The notes under the pieces: generated by a model
Told to the model about the DNA's origin: nothing
The model's database searches: none
What the model saw: only the letters and a program-made list of their open reading frames with translations
Part shown: positions 14,892 to 22,435 of the stretch, piece by piece
How positions within the stretch are numbered: the first letter of the stretch is position 1
Layout: each line of letters opens with the position of its first letter
Made by a program: the position numbers and the translations under genes
NCBI RefSeq assembly: GCF_003143935.1
Contig: NZ_QFRX01000001.1
Location: 692,071 to 756,070, forward strand
DNA: 64,000 nucleotides
Direction of reading: 5' to 3'
Source: Streptomyces sp. Act143
GTDB taxonomy: Bacteria > Actinomycetota > Actinomycetes > Streptomycetales > Streptomycetaceae

Positions 14892-16121
14892 TTGGCCGCC
14901 ACCCCCTCCCCCTCCGACGCACCGCTCTCCGGCCGTCACCGTGTCGCCGTCGTCGGCGGCGGCAGCGCCGGCATCAGCGTCGCCGCCCGGCTGCGCCGCG
15001 CCGGCGTCACCGACATCACCCTGATCGAACCGTCCGACACCCACTGGTACCAGCCCCTGTGGACCCTCGTGGGCGGCGGTCAGGCGCCCCTGCGCAGCAC
15101 CCGGCGCCCCGAGGGATCGGTCATCCCGGACGGCGTGCGCTGGATACGCCGTCGCGCACTGGCCGTCGACCCCGAGACCCGCACCCTCACCCTCTCCGGA
15201 GGCGCCGAACTCACCTACGAGTACCTGGTCATGGCGCCCGGCATCCAGCTCGACTGGGGCGGCGTGCCCGGTCTCGCCGAGGCCGTCGGCCACGACCGGG
15301 TGAGCAGCAACTACGCCCCCGAGTACGCCCCGCGCACCTGGGAGCTGATCAAGGACATGCGCTCGGGCACCGCGGTCTTCACCCACCCGGCGACCCCGCT
15401 GAAATGCGGCGGCGCACCGCAGAAGATCGCCTACCTGGCCGCCGACCACTGGCGCCGGCGCAAGGTCCTCGACGACATCCGGATCATCCTCGTCATCCCC
15501 GACCCGGCGCTGTTCAAGGTGCCCGCCTGGTCGCAGGTCCTGGAGAAGGTCGCCGAACGCTACGGCATCGAGGTGCGGCTGCGCTGCGAGATGACCGCCG
15601 TGGACGGCGCCGCCCGCGAACTCACCGTCACCGACCACGCCGACGGCACGAAGGAGACGATCGGTTACGACCTCCTGCACGCCGTGCCGCCGCAGAGCGC
15701 GCCCGACTGGATCAAGGCCGGACCGCTCGCCGACCCCGCCAGTCCGCAGGGCTTCGTCGCCGCCGACCGGCACACCCTGCGACACCCCTCGCACGCCGAG
15801 GTCTTCACGCTCGGCGACGTGGCGAACCTGCCCACCTCCAAGACCGGCGCCGCGGTGCGCAAGCAGGCCCCGGTGGTGGCCGGCAACCTGCTCGACATCA
15901 TGAACGGCCGTACGCCGTCGCACCGTTACGACGGCTACACCTCCTGCCCGCTGGTGACCGCCCGCGACCGGATGCTGCTCGCCGAGTTCGACTACGACCT
16001 CAACCCCACGCCCACGTTCCCGCTCCTCGATCCCTTCAAGGAGCGGCGCACGATGTGGGCGTTCAAGCGCTACGGCCTGCCGCCGATCTACTGGCACGGC
16101 ATGCTCACCGGCCGCCTCTGA
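14892..16121 (+). CDS. sqr: Sulfide:quinone oxidoreductase, type II-like
   Basis: A 409-residue FAD flavoprotein that would oxidise sulfide to persulfide (usually on a low-molecular-weight thiol) and pass electrons to quinone at the membrane. The FAD motif VAVVGGGSAGIS is at about residues 18-29. The redox Cys pair is C172 in PLKCGGAPQK and C352 in YTSCPL; both contexts match the mitochondrial/staphylococcal type. A FTLGDVANLP motif near 306 is the second FAD contact. The start is TTG at 14892 behind GGAAGGAG. It heads an operon with the persulfide dioxygenase 40 bp downstream and lies behind a CsoR/CstR-type palindrome, so induction by sulfide or persulfide is likely. Confidence 0.85.
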   Translation: MAATPSPSDAPLSGRHRVAVVGGGSAGISVAARLRRAGVTDITLIEPSDTHWYQPLWTLVGGGQAPLRSTRRPEGSVIPDGVRWIRRRALAVDPETRTLTLSGGAELTYEYLVMAPGIQLDWGGVPGLAEAVGHDRVSSNYAPEYAPRTWELIKDMRSGTAVFTHPATPLKCGGAPQKIAYLAADHWRRRKVLDDIRIILVIPDPALFKVPAWSQVLEKVAERYGIEVRLRCEMTAVDGAARELTVTDHADGTKETIGYDLLHAVPPQSAPDWIKAGPLADPASPQGFVAADRHTLRHPSHAEVFTLGDVANLPTSKTGAAVRKQAPVVAGNLLDIMNGRTPSHRYDGYTSCPLVTARDRMLLAEFDYDLNPTPTFPLLDPFKERRTMWAFKRYGLPPIYWHGMLTGRL

Positions 16122-16161
16122 TCCCGACGCCGAACCCTTCTCGCACGGAGGTCACTGGACC

Positions 16162-17547
16162 ATGTTCTTCACCCAGTACTACCTCGACTGCCTCTCCCAG
16201 GCGTCCTATCTGATCGCGGACGAGACCACCGGCAGAGCCGTCGTCGTCGATCCGCGCCGCGACGTCTCGGAGTACCTCACCGACGCCGCCGCACACGGTT
16301 TCACCATCGAGGCGGTCATCAACACCCACTTCCACGCCGACTTCCTCGCCGGACACCTGGAGCTCGCCGACCGCACCGGCGCCTGGATCGGCTACGGACG
16401 GCGCGCGGAGGCCGAGTACCCCATCCGCGAACTCGCCGACGGGGACCGCATCGCCCTCGGCGACGTCCAGCTCCAGATCCTCGAAACCCCCGGCCACACC
16501 CCGGAGTCGATCAGCGTCCTGGTGTACGAGCACGCCGACGACCCCGTCCCCTACGGCGTGCTGACCGGGGACGCGCTGTTCATCGGCGACGTCGGCCGAC
16601 CGGACCTGCTGGCCTCCATCGGCGTCACCGCCGACGAACTCGGCCGCATGCTCTACGACACCGTCCAGCACAAGCTGATGGCCCTCCCGGACGCGGTCCG
16701 CGTCTTCCCCGCGCACGGTGCCGGGTCCGCCTGCGGCAAGAACCTCTCCACCCGGCGCCAGTCCACCATCGGCGAGCAGCGCGCCACCAACTACGCCTGC
16801 CGGCCCATGAGCGAGGAGAAGTTCGTGTCGCTGGTGACCGAGGGCCAGCCGTCCGCACCCGCCTACTTCGTCTACGACGCCATCCTCAACCGCAAGGAGC
16901 ACGGCCTGTTCGACCCGGCCACCGCGCCCCGGCCGCTGTCGGTCGCGGAGTTCATGGCACGGCGCGCGGCCGGAGCGGTCGTCCTCGACGCCCGTTCCCC
17001 GCAGGACTTCGCTCCCGGGCATCTGCGCGGCTCGCTCAACGTCCCCGCCGACGGCCGCTTCGCCGAGCAGGCCGGCATGGTCGTCGCCCCCGAACAGGAC
17101 GTCGTGGTGATCGCGCCGCAGGACCGGGAGGAAGAGATCGTCACCCGGCTCGCCCGGATCGGCTTCGACAAGGCCGGCGGGTATCTGCGCGAACCCGAGG
17201 GCGCCTTCCCGGACCTGGCCGACGAGATGGAACAGGCCAGTCGGCTGACCGCCGACGAACTGCGCCGCCTGCTGGACGGCGACGAACCCCCGCTGGTGCT
17301 GGACGTGCGCAACGCCGCCGAACGCGAGGAGGGCCGCATCGAGGGCTCGTTGCACATCCCGCTGGCCGAACTCGCCCGCCGGGCCGCCGAGATCCCGGCC
17401 GGCCGGCCGCTCGTGGTGCACTGCGCGGGCGGCCACCGCTCCGCCATCGCCGCCAGCCTGCTGCGCCACCGGGGCCGTACCGACGTCTCCGACCTGCTCG
17501 GCGGCTACGGCGCCTGGCTCGCCCTGCCCACCCGGACCGAGGCCTGA
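16162..17547 (+). CDS. Persulfide dioxygenase-rhodanese fusion, CstB-like
   Basis: A 461-residue fusion: metallo-beta-lactamase domain (about 1-240), a degenerate rhodanese (about 255-350) and an active rhodanese (about 365-461). Non-haem iron ligands of persulfide dioxygenases are in HFHAD (H56, H58, D60) and H65, with GDALFIGDVGRPDL and the HGAGS region completing the site. C191 in GSACGK matches the extra Cys of staphylococcal CstB, and C421 in CAGGHRS is the rhodanese nucleophile. The first rhodanese has IAPQDREE where a Cys loop would be, so it is probably structural. It would convert SQR-made persulfide to thiosulfate or sulfite. ATG at 16162 follows ACGGAGG. Confidence 0.88.
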   Translation: MFFTQYYLDCLSQASYLIADETTGRAVVVDPRRDVSEYLTDAAAHGFTIEAVINTHFHADFLAGHLELADRTGAWIGYGRRAEAEYPIRELADGDRIALGDVQLQILETPGHTPESISVLVYEHADDPVPYGVLTGDALFIGDVGRPDLLASIGVTADELGRMLYDTVQHKLMALPDAVRVFPAHGAGSACGKNLSTRRQSTIGEQRATNYACRPMSEEKFVSLVTEGQPSAPAYFVYDAILNRKEHGLFDPATAPRPLSVAEFMARRAAGAVVLDARSPQDFAPGHLRGSLNVPADGRFAEQAGMVVAPEQDVVVIAPQDREEEIVTRLARIGFDKAGGYLREPEGAFPDLADEMEQASRLTADELRRLLDGDEPPLVLDVRNAAEREEGRIEGSLHIPLAELARRAAEIPAGRPLVVHCAGGHRSAIAASLLRHRGRTDVSDLLGGYGAWLALPTRTEA

Positions 17548-17694
17548 GCCATCGCGTCGCCCGCGGCGGCCGGGCCCCGAACGGAGAGGCGGAGGAGGGA
17601 ACAATCCGGCCCCGACCGGCGCTGTTCCTGGTACCAAAGCCCCGTATGTGCGACCCGCCGGGGCCCACCGACCGGACGGAGGAGCGTGAGCATC

Positions 17695-17982
17695 ATGGCG
17701 ACGGCAGGACATGACCGGCCCGCGGCGGGCGAGAGCGGTTCCCTCGTGACCGCCTGCGGGCGCAGGATCGCCGTGCGCGGCCTGCGGCTGCCGCCCGCCG
17801 GCCGGCCCATCCGGCGGATCGCCCTGGACGTCGGCCGCGACCAGGGCGACGAGCCGGGCGTGTGGGCCGCCCTCACCGCGGACGAGGCCCGTGACCTGGC
17901 CCGGCTCCTGCTGACCCAGGCCGCCCTGGCCGAGCGCGGCACCGAGCCCGGCGCTCCGGTGCGGCCGGGCACTCAGGTGTAG
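17695..17982 (+). CDS. Small protein of unknown function
   Basis: A 95-residue soluble protein I do not recognise. It has no signal peptide or helix. An N-terminal part of short strands (SLVTACGRRIAVRGLRL) is followed by an alpha-helical acidic segment (TADEARDLARLLLTQAALAE). One Cys is present. The ATG at 17695 lies 10 bases after CGGAGGAG; a GTG three codons earlier is too close to that site. It follows the persulfide dioxygenase by 147 bp on the same strand and overlaps the stop of the convergent DsrE gene by 10 bp, so it may belong to the sulfide operon. Confidence 0.6.
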   Translation: MATAGHDRPAAGESGSLVTACGRRIAVRGLRLPPAGRPIRRIALDVGRDQGDEPGVWAALTADEARDLARLLLTQAALAERGTEPGAPVRPGTQV

Positions 17983-18446
17983 ATGATCTGCCCGCCGGCC
18001 GCGTGCCCGTAGAACTCGCCGACGGTGATGATGCCCTGCACCTGGTCCACCAGGTCGTCCTCGGCGAGTTCGAAGAGGTCGACGGACGCCTTGCAGGCGT
18101 AGATGCCCGCTCCGGTGTCGGAGATCATCTCGATGAATTCGGGGATGGGCGGGATGTCCAGCGTCTCCATCTTGCGTTCCATGTACCGGGTGACCAGGTC
18201 GGGGACGCCCGGCAGACCGCCCAACAGGGTCGGCAGGTGCAGGCCCGGGTTGCCGACGGTGGCGAGCTTGATGTGCTCCCAGCGCTTCTTCGTGATCGCG
18301 TCGAGGCCGAAGAAGGTGAAGAACAGGTCGGCCTCGATGCCCTCGGCACGGGCGCCGTTGGCCATGATCAGGGCCGGGTAGATCCCCTCCAGGGACCCCT
18401 TGGAGACGATGATCGAGACCTTCTCGATGGTGGCGGTGTCGGCCAT
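17973..18446 (-). CDS. DsrE2-type peroxiredoxin-like sulfur-handling protein
   Basis: A 157-residue protein of the DsrE/DsrF/DrsH-like family (DsrE2 subgroup). It starts with VSIIVSKGSLEGIYPALIMANGA, contains DLFFTFFGLDAITKK, and has a single conserved Cys, C118 in GIYACKAS, that in this family carries persulfide sulfur. The long insert with Met and Leu residues (ERKMETLDIPPIPEF) is usual for DsrE2. The ATG at 18446 has AAGGAG upstream; an in-frame GTG at 18458 overlaps that site. It is the last gene of a leftward set with the DsrC/TusE-like carrier (33 bp upstream) and the second SQR, so sulfur relay from SQR is the natural reading. Confidence 0.85.
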   Translation of the reverse strand: MADTATIEKVSIIVSKGSLEGIYPALIMANGARAEGIEADLFFTFFGLDAITKKRWEHIKLATVGNPGLHLPTLLGGLPGVPDLVTRYMERKMETLDIPPIPEFIEMISDTGAGIYACKASVDLFELAEDDLVDQVQGIITVGEFYGHAAGGQIIYT

Positions 18447-18479
18447 GACGGCTCGCACTCCTTCCGCAGGCTCAGGGCC

Positions 18480-18797
18480 TCAGATGCAACCGCGCGGCTT
18501 GGGGATTCCGGCGATCTTCGCGGCGGTCTTCGCCGGGCCCTTGGGGAAGAGCTGGTACAGCTCCTTGACGCTCACGCCGGACGTCTTGCCGAGCACGCGC
18601 ACCGTCGGGCCGGTGCCCTTGGCGGCGTACTGCTCGCGCATGAAGCGGATGACCGTCCAGTGCCGGTCGGTGAGTTCGGTGATGCCCTGCTCGCGGGCGA
18701 TCTGCGCGGCCATCGGCTCGCTCCAGCGGCCGGGGTCGGTGAAGAAGCCCTCGTCGTCGACCGGGACGGCCGTGTCGGCGTAGGTGGCGGTGGGCAT
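18480..18797 (-). CDS. DsrC/TusE-family sulfur carrier with one Cys
   Basis: A 105-residue DsrC/TusE/DsvC-family protein. The C-terminal arm ends IAGIPKPRGCI with the invariant penultimate Cys (C104), which carries or accepts sulfur. The second Cys of dissimilatory DsrC, about ten residues earlier, is replaced by Ala (PAKTAAKIAG), so it cannot form the intramolecular disulfide/trisulfide of sulfite reducers and is a one-Cys, TusE-like carrier. No dsrAB or tusBCD gene is in the window. The partner is probably the DsrE2 protein encoded just downstream. It lies 32 bp downstream of the second SQR gene on the same strand. Confidence 0.85.
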   Translation of the reverse strand: MPTATYADTAVPVDDEGFFTDPGRWSEPMAAQIAREQGITELTDRHWTVIRFMREQYAAKGTGPTVRVLGKTSGVSVKELYQLFPKGPAKTAAKIAGIPKPRGCI

Positions 18798-18829
18798 GGT
18801 CGGGTCCTTTCCTGGCGGTCGGCGGAGGT

Positions 18830-20071
18830 TCAGGCGAGGCTGTGCGACTTGCCCTGCTGGGGCATCTCCGCCCCGATGCCGGGCAGTTCACGGCCGGGCA
18901 GCAGGGCGTGCCAGTACAGCCACTCGAAGGCCAGCTTGCCGAGATGGTTGGCGTACGACTCCTTCAGCAGCGGCAGGCCGACCGCGGTCGGGAAGTGGCC
19001 GGGCAGCGGTTCGGTGTCGTAGTTGAAGTCGATGAGCAGGGCCTTGTGGAAGCCGGTCTCGACGAAGCAGTTGGTGTGGCCGTCGTAGGAGGGCTCCACG
19101 GGCCGTCCGGCCAGGAGGCGGGCGATGTTGCCGGTGAGCGTCTCGCCCTCGAAGTGGGCCACCGAGCCGGCCTTGGAGGCGGGCAGTCCGGCCGCGTCGC
19201 CGAGGGCGAAGACCTCGGGACGGCCGGGGTGCTGGAGGGTGTGCGGGTCGACGGGGACGAAGCCGAGTTCGTCGCCGAGCCCCGGGGAGCGGTCCACGTA
19301 GGCCGCGCCGCCGTGCAGCGGTACGACGACGGCCAGGTCGAAGGGGATCTCGCGGTCGTCGTACGACACCAGCCGCCCGCCCGGGCCGTCGACCTCGCCG
19401 AGCGTGAACTCGGTGACCAGTTCGACACCCTTGTCCGCGAGGAGGCCGCCCAGCGCCTTCGCGGCGACCGGCTTGGTGAACGCGGCGTCCAGCGGGGTGG
19501 CGTACGTCAGCCGGACCCGGTCGCGGATGCCGCAGCGCCGGAAGTACCAGTCGGCGAGGAAGGCGAACTCCAAGGGGGCGACCGGGCACTTGAGCGGCAG
19601 ATCCGCCACGTCGACCACGACGCGACCGCCTCGGAAGTGTTCGAGCGCGTGCCGCAGGCGTACGGCGCCCGGCAGGTCGTAGAAGGTGAAGACCTTCTCG
19701 CCCCAGCCCGGACCGGTCAGCCCCTCGGTCTCCTCCGGCAGCAGCCGGGCTCCGGTGGCGACCACGAGGATGTCGTACGCCACCCAGCCGCCGACCGCGA
19801 AGTGGACCCTGCGGGCCTCCAGGTCGACCCGGTCGATGCGGGCCCGCTGGTAGTCGATGCCGGCGTGCAGCTGGTGCGGCCGGGAGCGGACGAGGTGGCG
19901 CGGCTGGGCCAGGCCGAACGGCACGAACAGCAGGCCCGGCTGGTACACGTGGTCGTCGTCCTGGTCGACGACCGTGATCCGGCACTCGTCGGCGTCGTAC
20001 ATCCGCCGCAGCCGGTTGGCGGTGAGCGTACCGGCGGTGCCCCCGCCGAGAATCACGATGTGTGTGCTCAT
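18830..20071 (-). CDS. Second sulfide:quinone oxidoreductase-like flavoprotein
   Basis: A 413-residue FAD/NAD(P)-fold protein of the SQR family, of a different type from the one at 14892. FAD motif IVILGGGTAGTL at residues 5-16, redox Cys C162 in ADLPLKCPVAPLEF, second Cys C335 in GHTNCF, and EVFALGDAAGLP near 292-303. The C-terminal segment with Trp and aromatic residues could dip into the membrane. It heads the leftward set with the one-Cys carrier and DsrE2, whereas the other SQR is paired with a dioxygenase, which suggests two fates for persulfide. The ATG at 20071 has only a weak ribosome site. Upstream are both a DosR-like box and a CstR-like operator, shared with divergent osmC. Confidence 0.85.
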   Translation of the reverse strand: MSTHIVILGGGTAGTLTANRLRRMYDADECRITVVDQDDDHVYQPGLLFVPFGLAQPRHLVRSRPHQLHAGIDYQRARIDRVDLEARRVHFAVGGWVAYDILVVATGARLLPEETEGLTGPGWGEKVFTFYDLPGAVRLRHALEHFRGGRVVVDVADLPLKCPVAPLEFAFLADWYFRRCGIRDRVRLTYATPLDAAFTKPVAAKALGGLLADKGVELVTEFTLGEVDGPGGRLVSYDDREIPFDLAVVVPLHGGAAYVDRSPGLGDELGFVPVDPHTLQHPGRPEVFALGDAAGLPASKAGSVAHFEGETLTGNIARLLAGRPVEPSYDGHTNCFVETGFHKALLIDFNYDTEPLPGHFPTAVGLPLLKESYANHLGKLAFEWLYWHALLPGRELPGIGAEMPQQGKSHSLA

Positions 20072-20107
20072 GCCTTCACTGTCGTACCGGCGACGCAGGT
20101 GGGGCAT

Positions 20108-20121
20108 GGGCCGCAGGTCCC
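20108..20121. promoter_or_regulatory. DosR/OsdR-like box between SQR and OsmC genes
   Basis: GGGCCGCAGGTCCC, identical to the core at 3159-3172 and 36507-36520, lies 37 bp upstream of the leftward SQR start. It is 10 bp from the CsoR/CstR-type operator at 20131, implying joint control. Confidence 0.65.
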
Positions 20122-20130
20122 TGCCACGTG

Positions 20131-20144
20131 TACCCACCCGGGTA
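20131..20144. promoter_or_regulatory. CsoR/CstR-type operator in SQR/OsmC divergent region
   Basis: TACCCACCCGGGTA has the same TACCC-N4-GGGTA form as the perfect palindrome at 14771-14784. It lies between the divergent SQR (20071) and OsmC (20235) genes. Two copies flanking the sulfur genes make a common persulfide-responsive repressor plausible. Confidence 0.55.
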
Positions 20145-20234
20145 TGTCTTCGCCCGCTCGGCCCCTCGCCCGGCGGTACCGGGCGCGCTGCACTGGAGGT
20201 ACCTACACGGCGTACGGAGCAGGGAGGTCCGGTC

Positions 20235-20693
20235 ATGACCGGCACGGCGCAGCAGACTCTCGCCACGGTTCGGCCTCAGGGGACGGAGGTTGAGGTGCAC
20301 AGCCTGGAGGTCACTCACGTCCACGGCGACGCGTACGCGGTGGAGGTCCGCGGTCACCAGCTCCTGGTGGACCAGCCCACGGAGGCGGGCGGTACGGACA
20401 CCGCGCCCACACCGACCGAACTCTTCGCCGCCTCCCTGGCGACCTGCGTCGCCTTCTACGCGGGCCGTTACCTGAAGCGGCACGGCCTGCACCATGCGGG
20501 GCTGCGGGTGCGTGCCGAGTTCACCATGGCCACCGACCGGCCGGCCCGCGTGGGTACCGTCCGGGTGGTCATCGCGCTGCCGCCCGCCCTGTCGGAGCAG
20601 CGCCGGGCCGCTCTGCTGGCCGTGGCCTCGCACTGCACCGTCCACAACACCCTGCACGAGCCGCCCGAGGTCAGCGTGGAGCTGGCGCCCTGA
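20235..20693 (+). CDS. OsmC/Ohr-family thiol peroxidase-like protein
   Basis: A 152-residue OsmC-family protein with both catalytic Cys: C71 in SLATCVAFYAGRYL and C134 in ASHCTVHNTL. Family members reduce organic hydroperoxides through a Cys pair; several also act on persulfides, which would suit its place beside SQR and DsrE genes. The TPTELFAASLATC block is diagnostic. The ATG at 20235 follows AGGGAGG. It is divergent from SQR across 163 bp holding a DosR-like box and a CsoR/CstR-like operator, and is followed after 97 bp by the DUF1876 gene. Confidence 0.85.
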   Translation: MTGTAQQTLATVRPQGTEVEVHSLEVTHVHGDAYAVEVRGHQLLVDQPTEAGGTDTAPTPTELFAASLATCVAFYAGRYLKRHGLHHAGLRVRAEFTMATDRPARVGTVRVVIALPPALSEQRRAALLAVASHCTVHNTLHEPPEVSVELAP

Positions 20694-20708
20694 GCAGCGA
20701 GGTGGTGA

Positions 20709-20722
20709 GGGCCGTTCGGCTC
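20709..20722. promoter_or_regulatory. One-mismatch DosR/OsdR-like box upstream of DUF1876
   Basis: GGGCCGTTCGGCTC differs from the strict dyad at one position (C to T near the end). It is 68 bp upstream of the DUF1876 gene at 20791, a family (Rv1738) controlled by DosR in M. tuberculosis. Confidence 0.4.
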
Positions 20723-20790
20723 CTGGACCGGTCGCCGTGGCGGGCGCAGGCTGGAAGCGGAGGACGAGAAGCGGGACGGAAGTGATCACG

Positions 20791-21060
20791 ATGGAAGCGA
20801 AGCAGTGGACCGTGCACATCTACATCAGCGAGGAAGGCGACGAGACGCATGCGCGCGCCGTCCTGGCCACGCGGGACACCTCGAAGCTCACGGGCCGGGG
20901 CCTGGCCCGCCGCAACCCGATCGACCGGCCCATTCCGGAGATCGGCGACGAGCTCGCCGCGAGCCGCGCCCTGGAGGACCTCGCCATCCGGCTGCACGAC
21001 GTCGCCGCCGACGACATCGTGGAGCTGGCCGGGCCGGTCCGGGCGTGGATTCAGGCGTGA
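20791..21060 (+). CDS. DUF1876 (Rv1738/Rv2632c-like) protein
   Basis: An 89-residue protein covering one DUF1876 domain: WTVHIYISEEGDETHARAVL, then LTGRGLARRNPID and a C-terminal helix. Rv1738, a DosR-regulon member, has this fold and has been compared with ribosome hibernation factors; a role in translation during dormancy is a hypothesis only. The ATG at 20791 was chosen over the GTG three codons upstream because the GGAAG site is spaced eight bases from it. A strong terminator at 21096-21130 follows, then a pyrimidine-rich tandem repeat. Confidence 0.85.
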   Translation: MEAKQWTVHIYISEEGDETHARAVLATRDTSKLTGRGLARRNPIDRPIPEIGDELAASRALEDLAIRLHDVAADDIVELAGPVRAWIQA

Positions 21061-21095
21061 CGTGTGAGGGGGCGAGCCGGACAGCGGAACGCGAC

Positions 21096-21130
21096 GAGGT
21101 GGGGCACGGATGCCGACCGTGCCCCACCTC
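21096..21130 (+). terminator. Rho-independent-like terminator after DUF1876 gene
   Basis: Perfect 14-bp arms at 21096-21109 and 21117-21130 (GAGGTGGGGCACGG) enclose a 7-base loop. They start 36 bp after the DUF1876 stop and are followed by a C/T-rich tract. It can also serve the convergent lipoprotein gene. Confidence 0.8.
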
Positions 21131-21138
21131 TTCTCTTC

Positions 21139-21195
21139 TTCTCTTCGCGCCTCTCTTCTTTTCTCTTCGCGCCTCTCTTCTTTTCTCTTCGCGCC
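21139..21195. repeat. 22-bp pyrimidine tandem repeat, 2.6 copies
   Basis: Two perfect copies of TTCTCTTCGCGCCTCTCTTC plus TT (21139-21160, 21161-21182) and a third partial copy to 21195, between the terminator and the convergent lipoprotein stop. One strand is almost pure C/T apart from GCGC, unlike the surrounding sequence. Confidence 0.8.
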
Positions 21196-21218
21196 GGGCC
21201 GTCAAGGGCGCCGGACGG

Positions 21219-22235
21219 TCACCGCTGGACCGTCAAGGGCACGGTGTCCTCGACCACCGCGTGACCGTCCTCCAGCGAGTTCCAGTACGCGGTGAGCAGG
21301 CCGGTGCCGGAGCGGGTCGCCCGGTAAGGGATCGTCACGTCGAACGTGCCGCGGGTGCCGGTCCCCGAGGTGGCCGTGACGTAGACGTCGGCCGCGGTGC
21401 GCCCCGCCGCGTCGGTGATCTTCAGTTTGAAGGTCGCCTCGAACGTGTTGGCGCTGCCCCAGACCCGGAGCGGGGCCCGGACGGTGTCTCCGATCAGGGG
21501 CGACTCGACGAGGATCTGCGGGGCGAGGTCCTCGAAGTCGGCGCGGCCGACGGGGTGGTTGAGGACGATGCCCTCGCCGCCGAAGGACGTCACCGGCTTG
21601 CCGTCCAGCTCGAACCGCACCTTCTCGATCGACGGGAACCGGGTCGCGGTGAAGACGACCTGGGCGAGCCGCGCCTGCATCGACAGGCTTCCGCCGCCGT
21701 CGTCGTAGCGCCCGGACAGATCGATCGTCGCCACATGACGGCGCACCACGACGGAACGCAGCGTCGTTCCCGAGGGAATGGCCGTGGTGCGGCCGTAGCG
21801 GCTCTCGTACCGGCTGGGCCCGGCCAGCAGGGCCCGTAGGGCCCCGGCCGCGGTGGTCGGCGCGGTCACCATGCGCGGTGCGGGCGAGACCTGTTCTCCG
21901 TGCAGGAAGTACACCGACGTGCGGACCTGGTGGGGGGCTGTCGGCTTCGGTGTCGTGGTCGGTCCGTTCGCGGTGCCCGGGGAGGTGGGGGCGGTGGGGG
22001 CGGTGGGGGCGGTGGTGCCGCCCTGGCCGGGGGTGGTGGTGCCGCCGTCGGTCCCTCCCGTGGTGCCGCCCGTGCTCGGGGTGCTCGTCCGGTCGGCGCC
22101 GGGGGACGTACCCCCGCTGCCGTCCTCCTGTCCGCATGCGGTGGCCAGCGACGACGCCAGTACGACGGTCGTGGCGAGGACCAGTGTGCGGCGCATTCGG
22201 TGCGGCCTGTGCGTGGTCGCGTTCTCGACACTCAT
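21219..22235 (-). CDS. GerMN-domain lipoprotein with Gmad2 domain
   Basis: A 338-residue predicted lipoprotein. Basic residues and a hydrophobic stretch lead to the lipobox-like LATAC with C34 as the lipidated residue. A low-complexity linker (about 38-100) rich in Gly, Thr and Pro, with APT and GGT repeats, follows. Then a GerMN domain (about 105-215; VYFLHGEQVSPAPR) and a Gmad2 immunoglobulin-like domain (about 235-338; ILVESPLIGDTVRAPLRVWG). The pair is common in actinobacterial envelope lipoproteins, exemplified by LpqB-like proteins; function is unclear. The ATG at 22235 has TCGGAGGAGG upstream. It is divergent from a flavodoxin gene; the gap has only a weak box variant. Confidence 0.85.
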   Translation of the reverse strand: MSVENATTHRPHRMRRTLVLATTVVLASSLATACGQEDGSGGTSPGADRTSTPSTGGTTGGTDGGTTTPGQGGTTAPTAPTAPTSPGTANGPTTTPKPTAPHQVRTSVYFLHGEQVSPAPRMVTAPTTAAGALRALLAGPSRYESRYGRTTAIPSGTTLRSVVVRRHVATIDLSGRYDDGGGSLSMQARLAQVVFTATRFPSIEKVRFELDGKPVTSFGGEGIVLNHPVGRADFEDLAPQILVESPLIGDTVRAPLRVWGSANTFEATFKLKITDAAGRTAADVYVTATSGTGTRGTFDVTIPYRATRSGTGLLTAYWNSLEDGHAVVEDTVPLTVQR

Positions 22236-22435
22236 GGCAGCCTCCTCCGACACTTCCAGCGAACTCCGTCCGTCGAGTCGCCCCAAGTGCCGTACGGGTC
22301 CGGGCGGATGGGCCGTCCGGGCGCCCGCCGGAGCCTGTCGGCCCATCGCCCGCCGCCCCGGTCCGGGCCCATCGTGGGAGCGACAGGCTGTCCCGGGAGC
22401 CCCCCGAAGGGGTCGAGGAAGGTCGAGGTGAGGTC

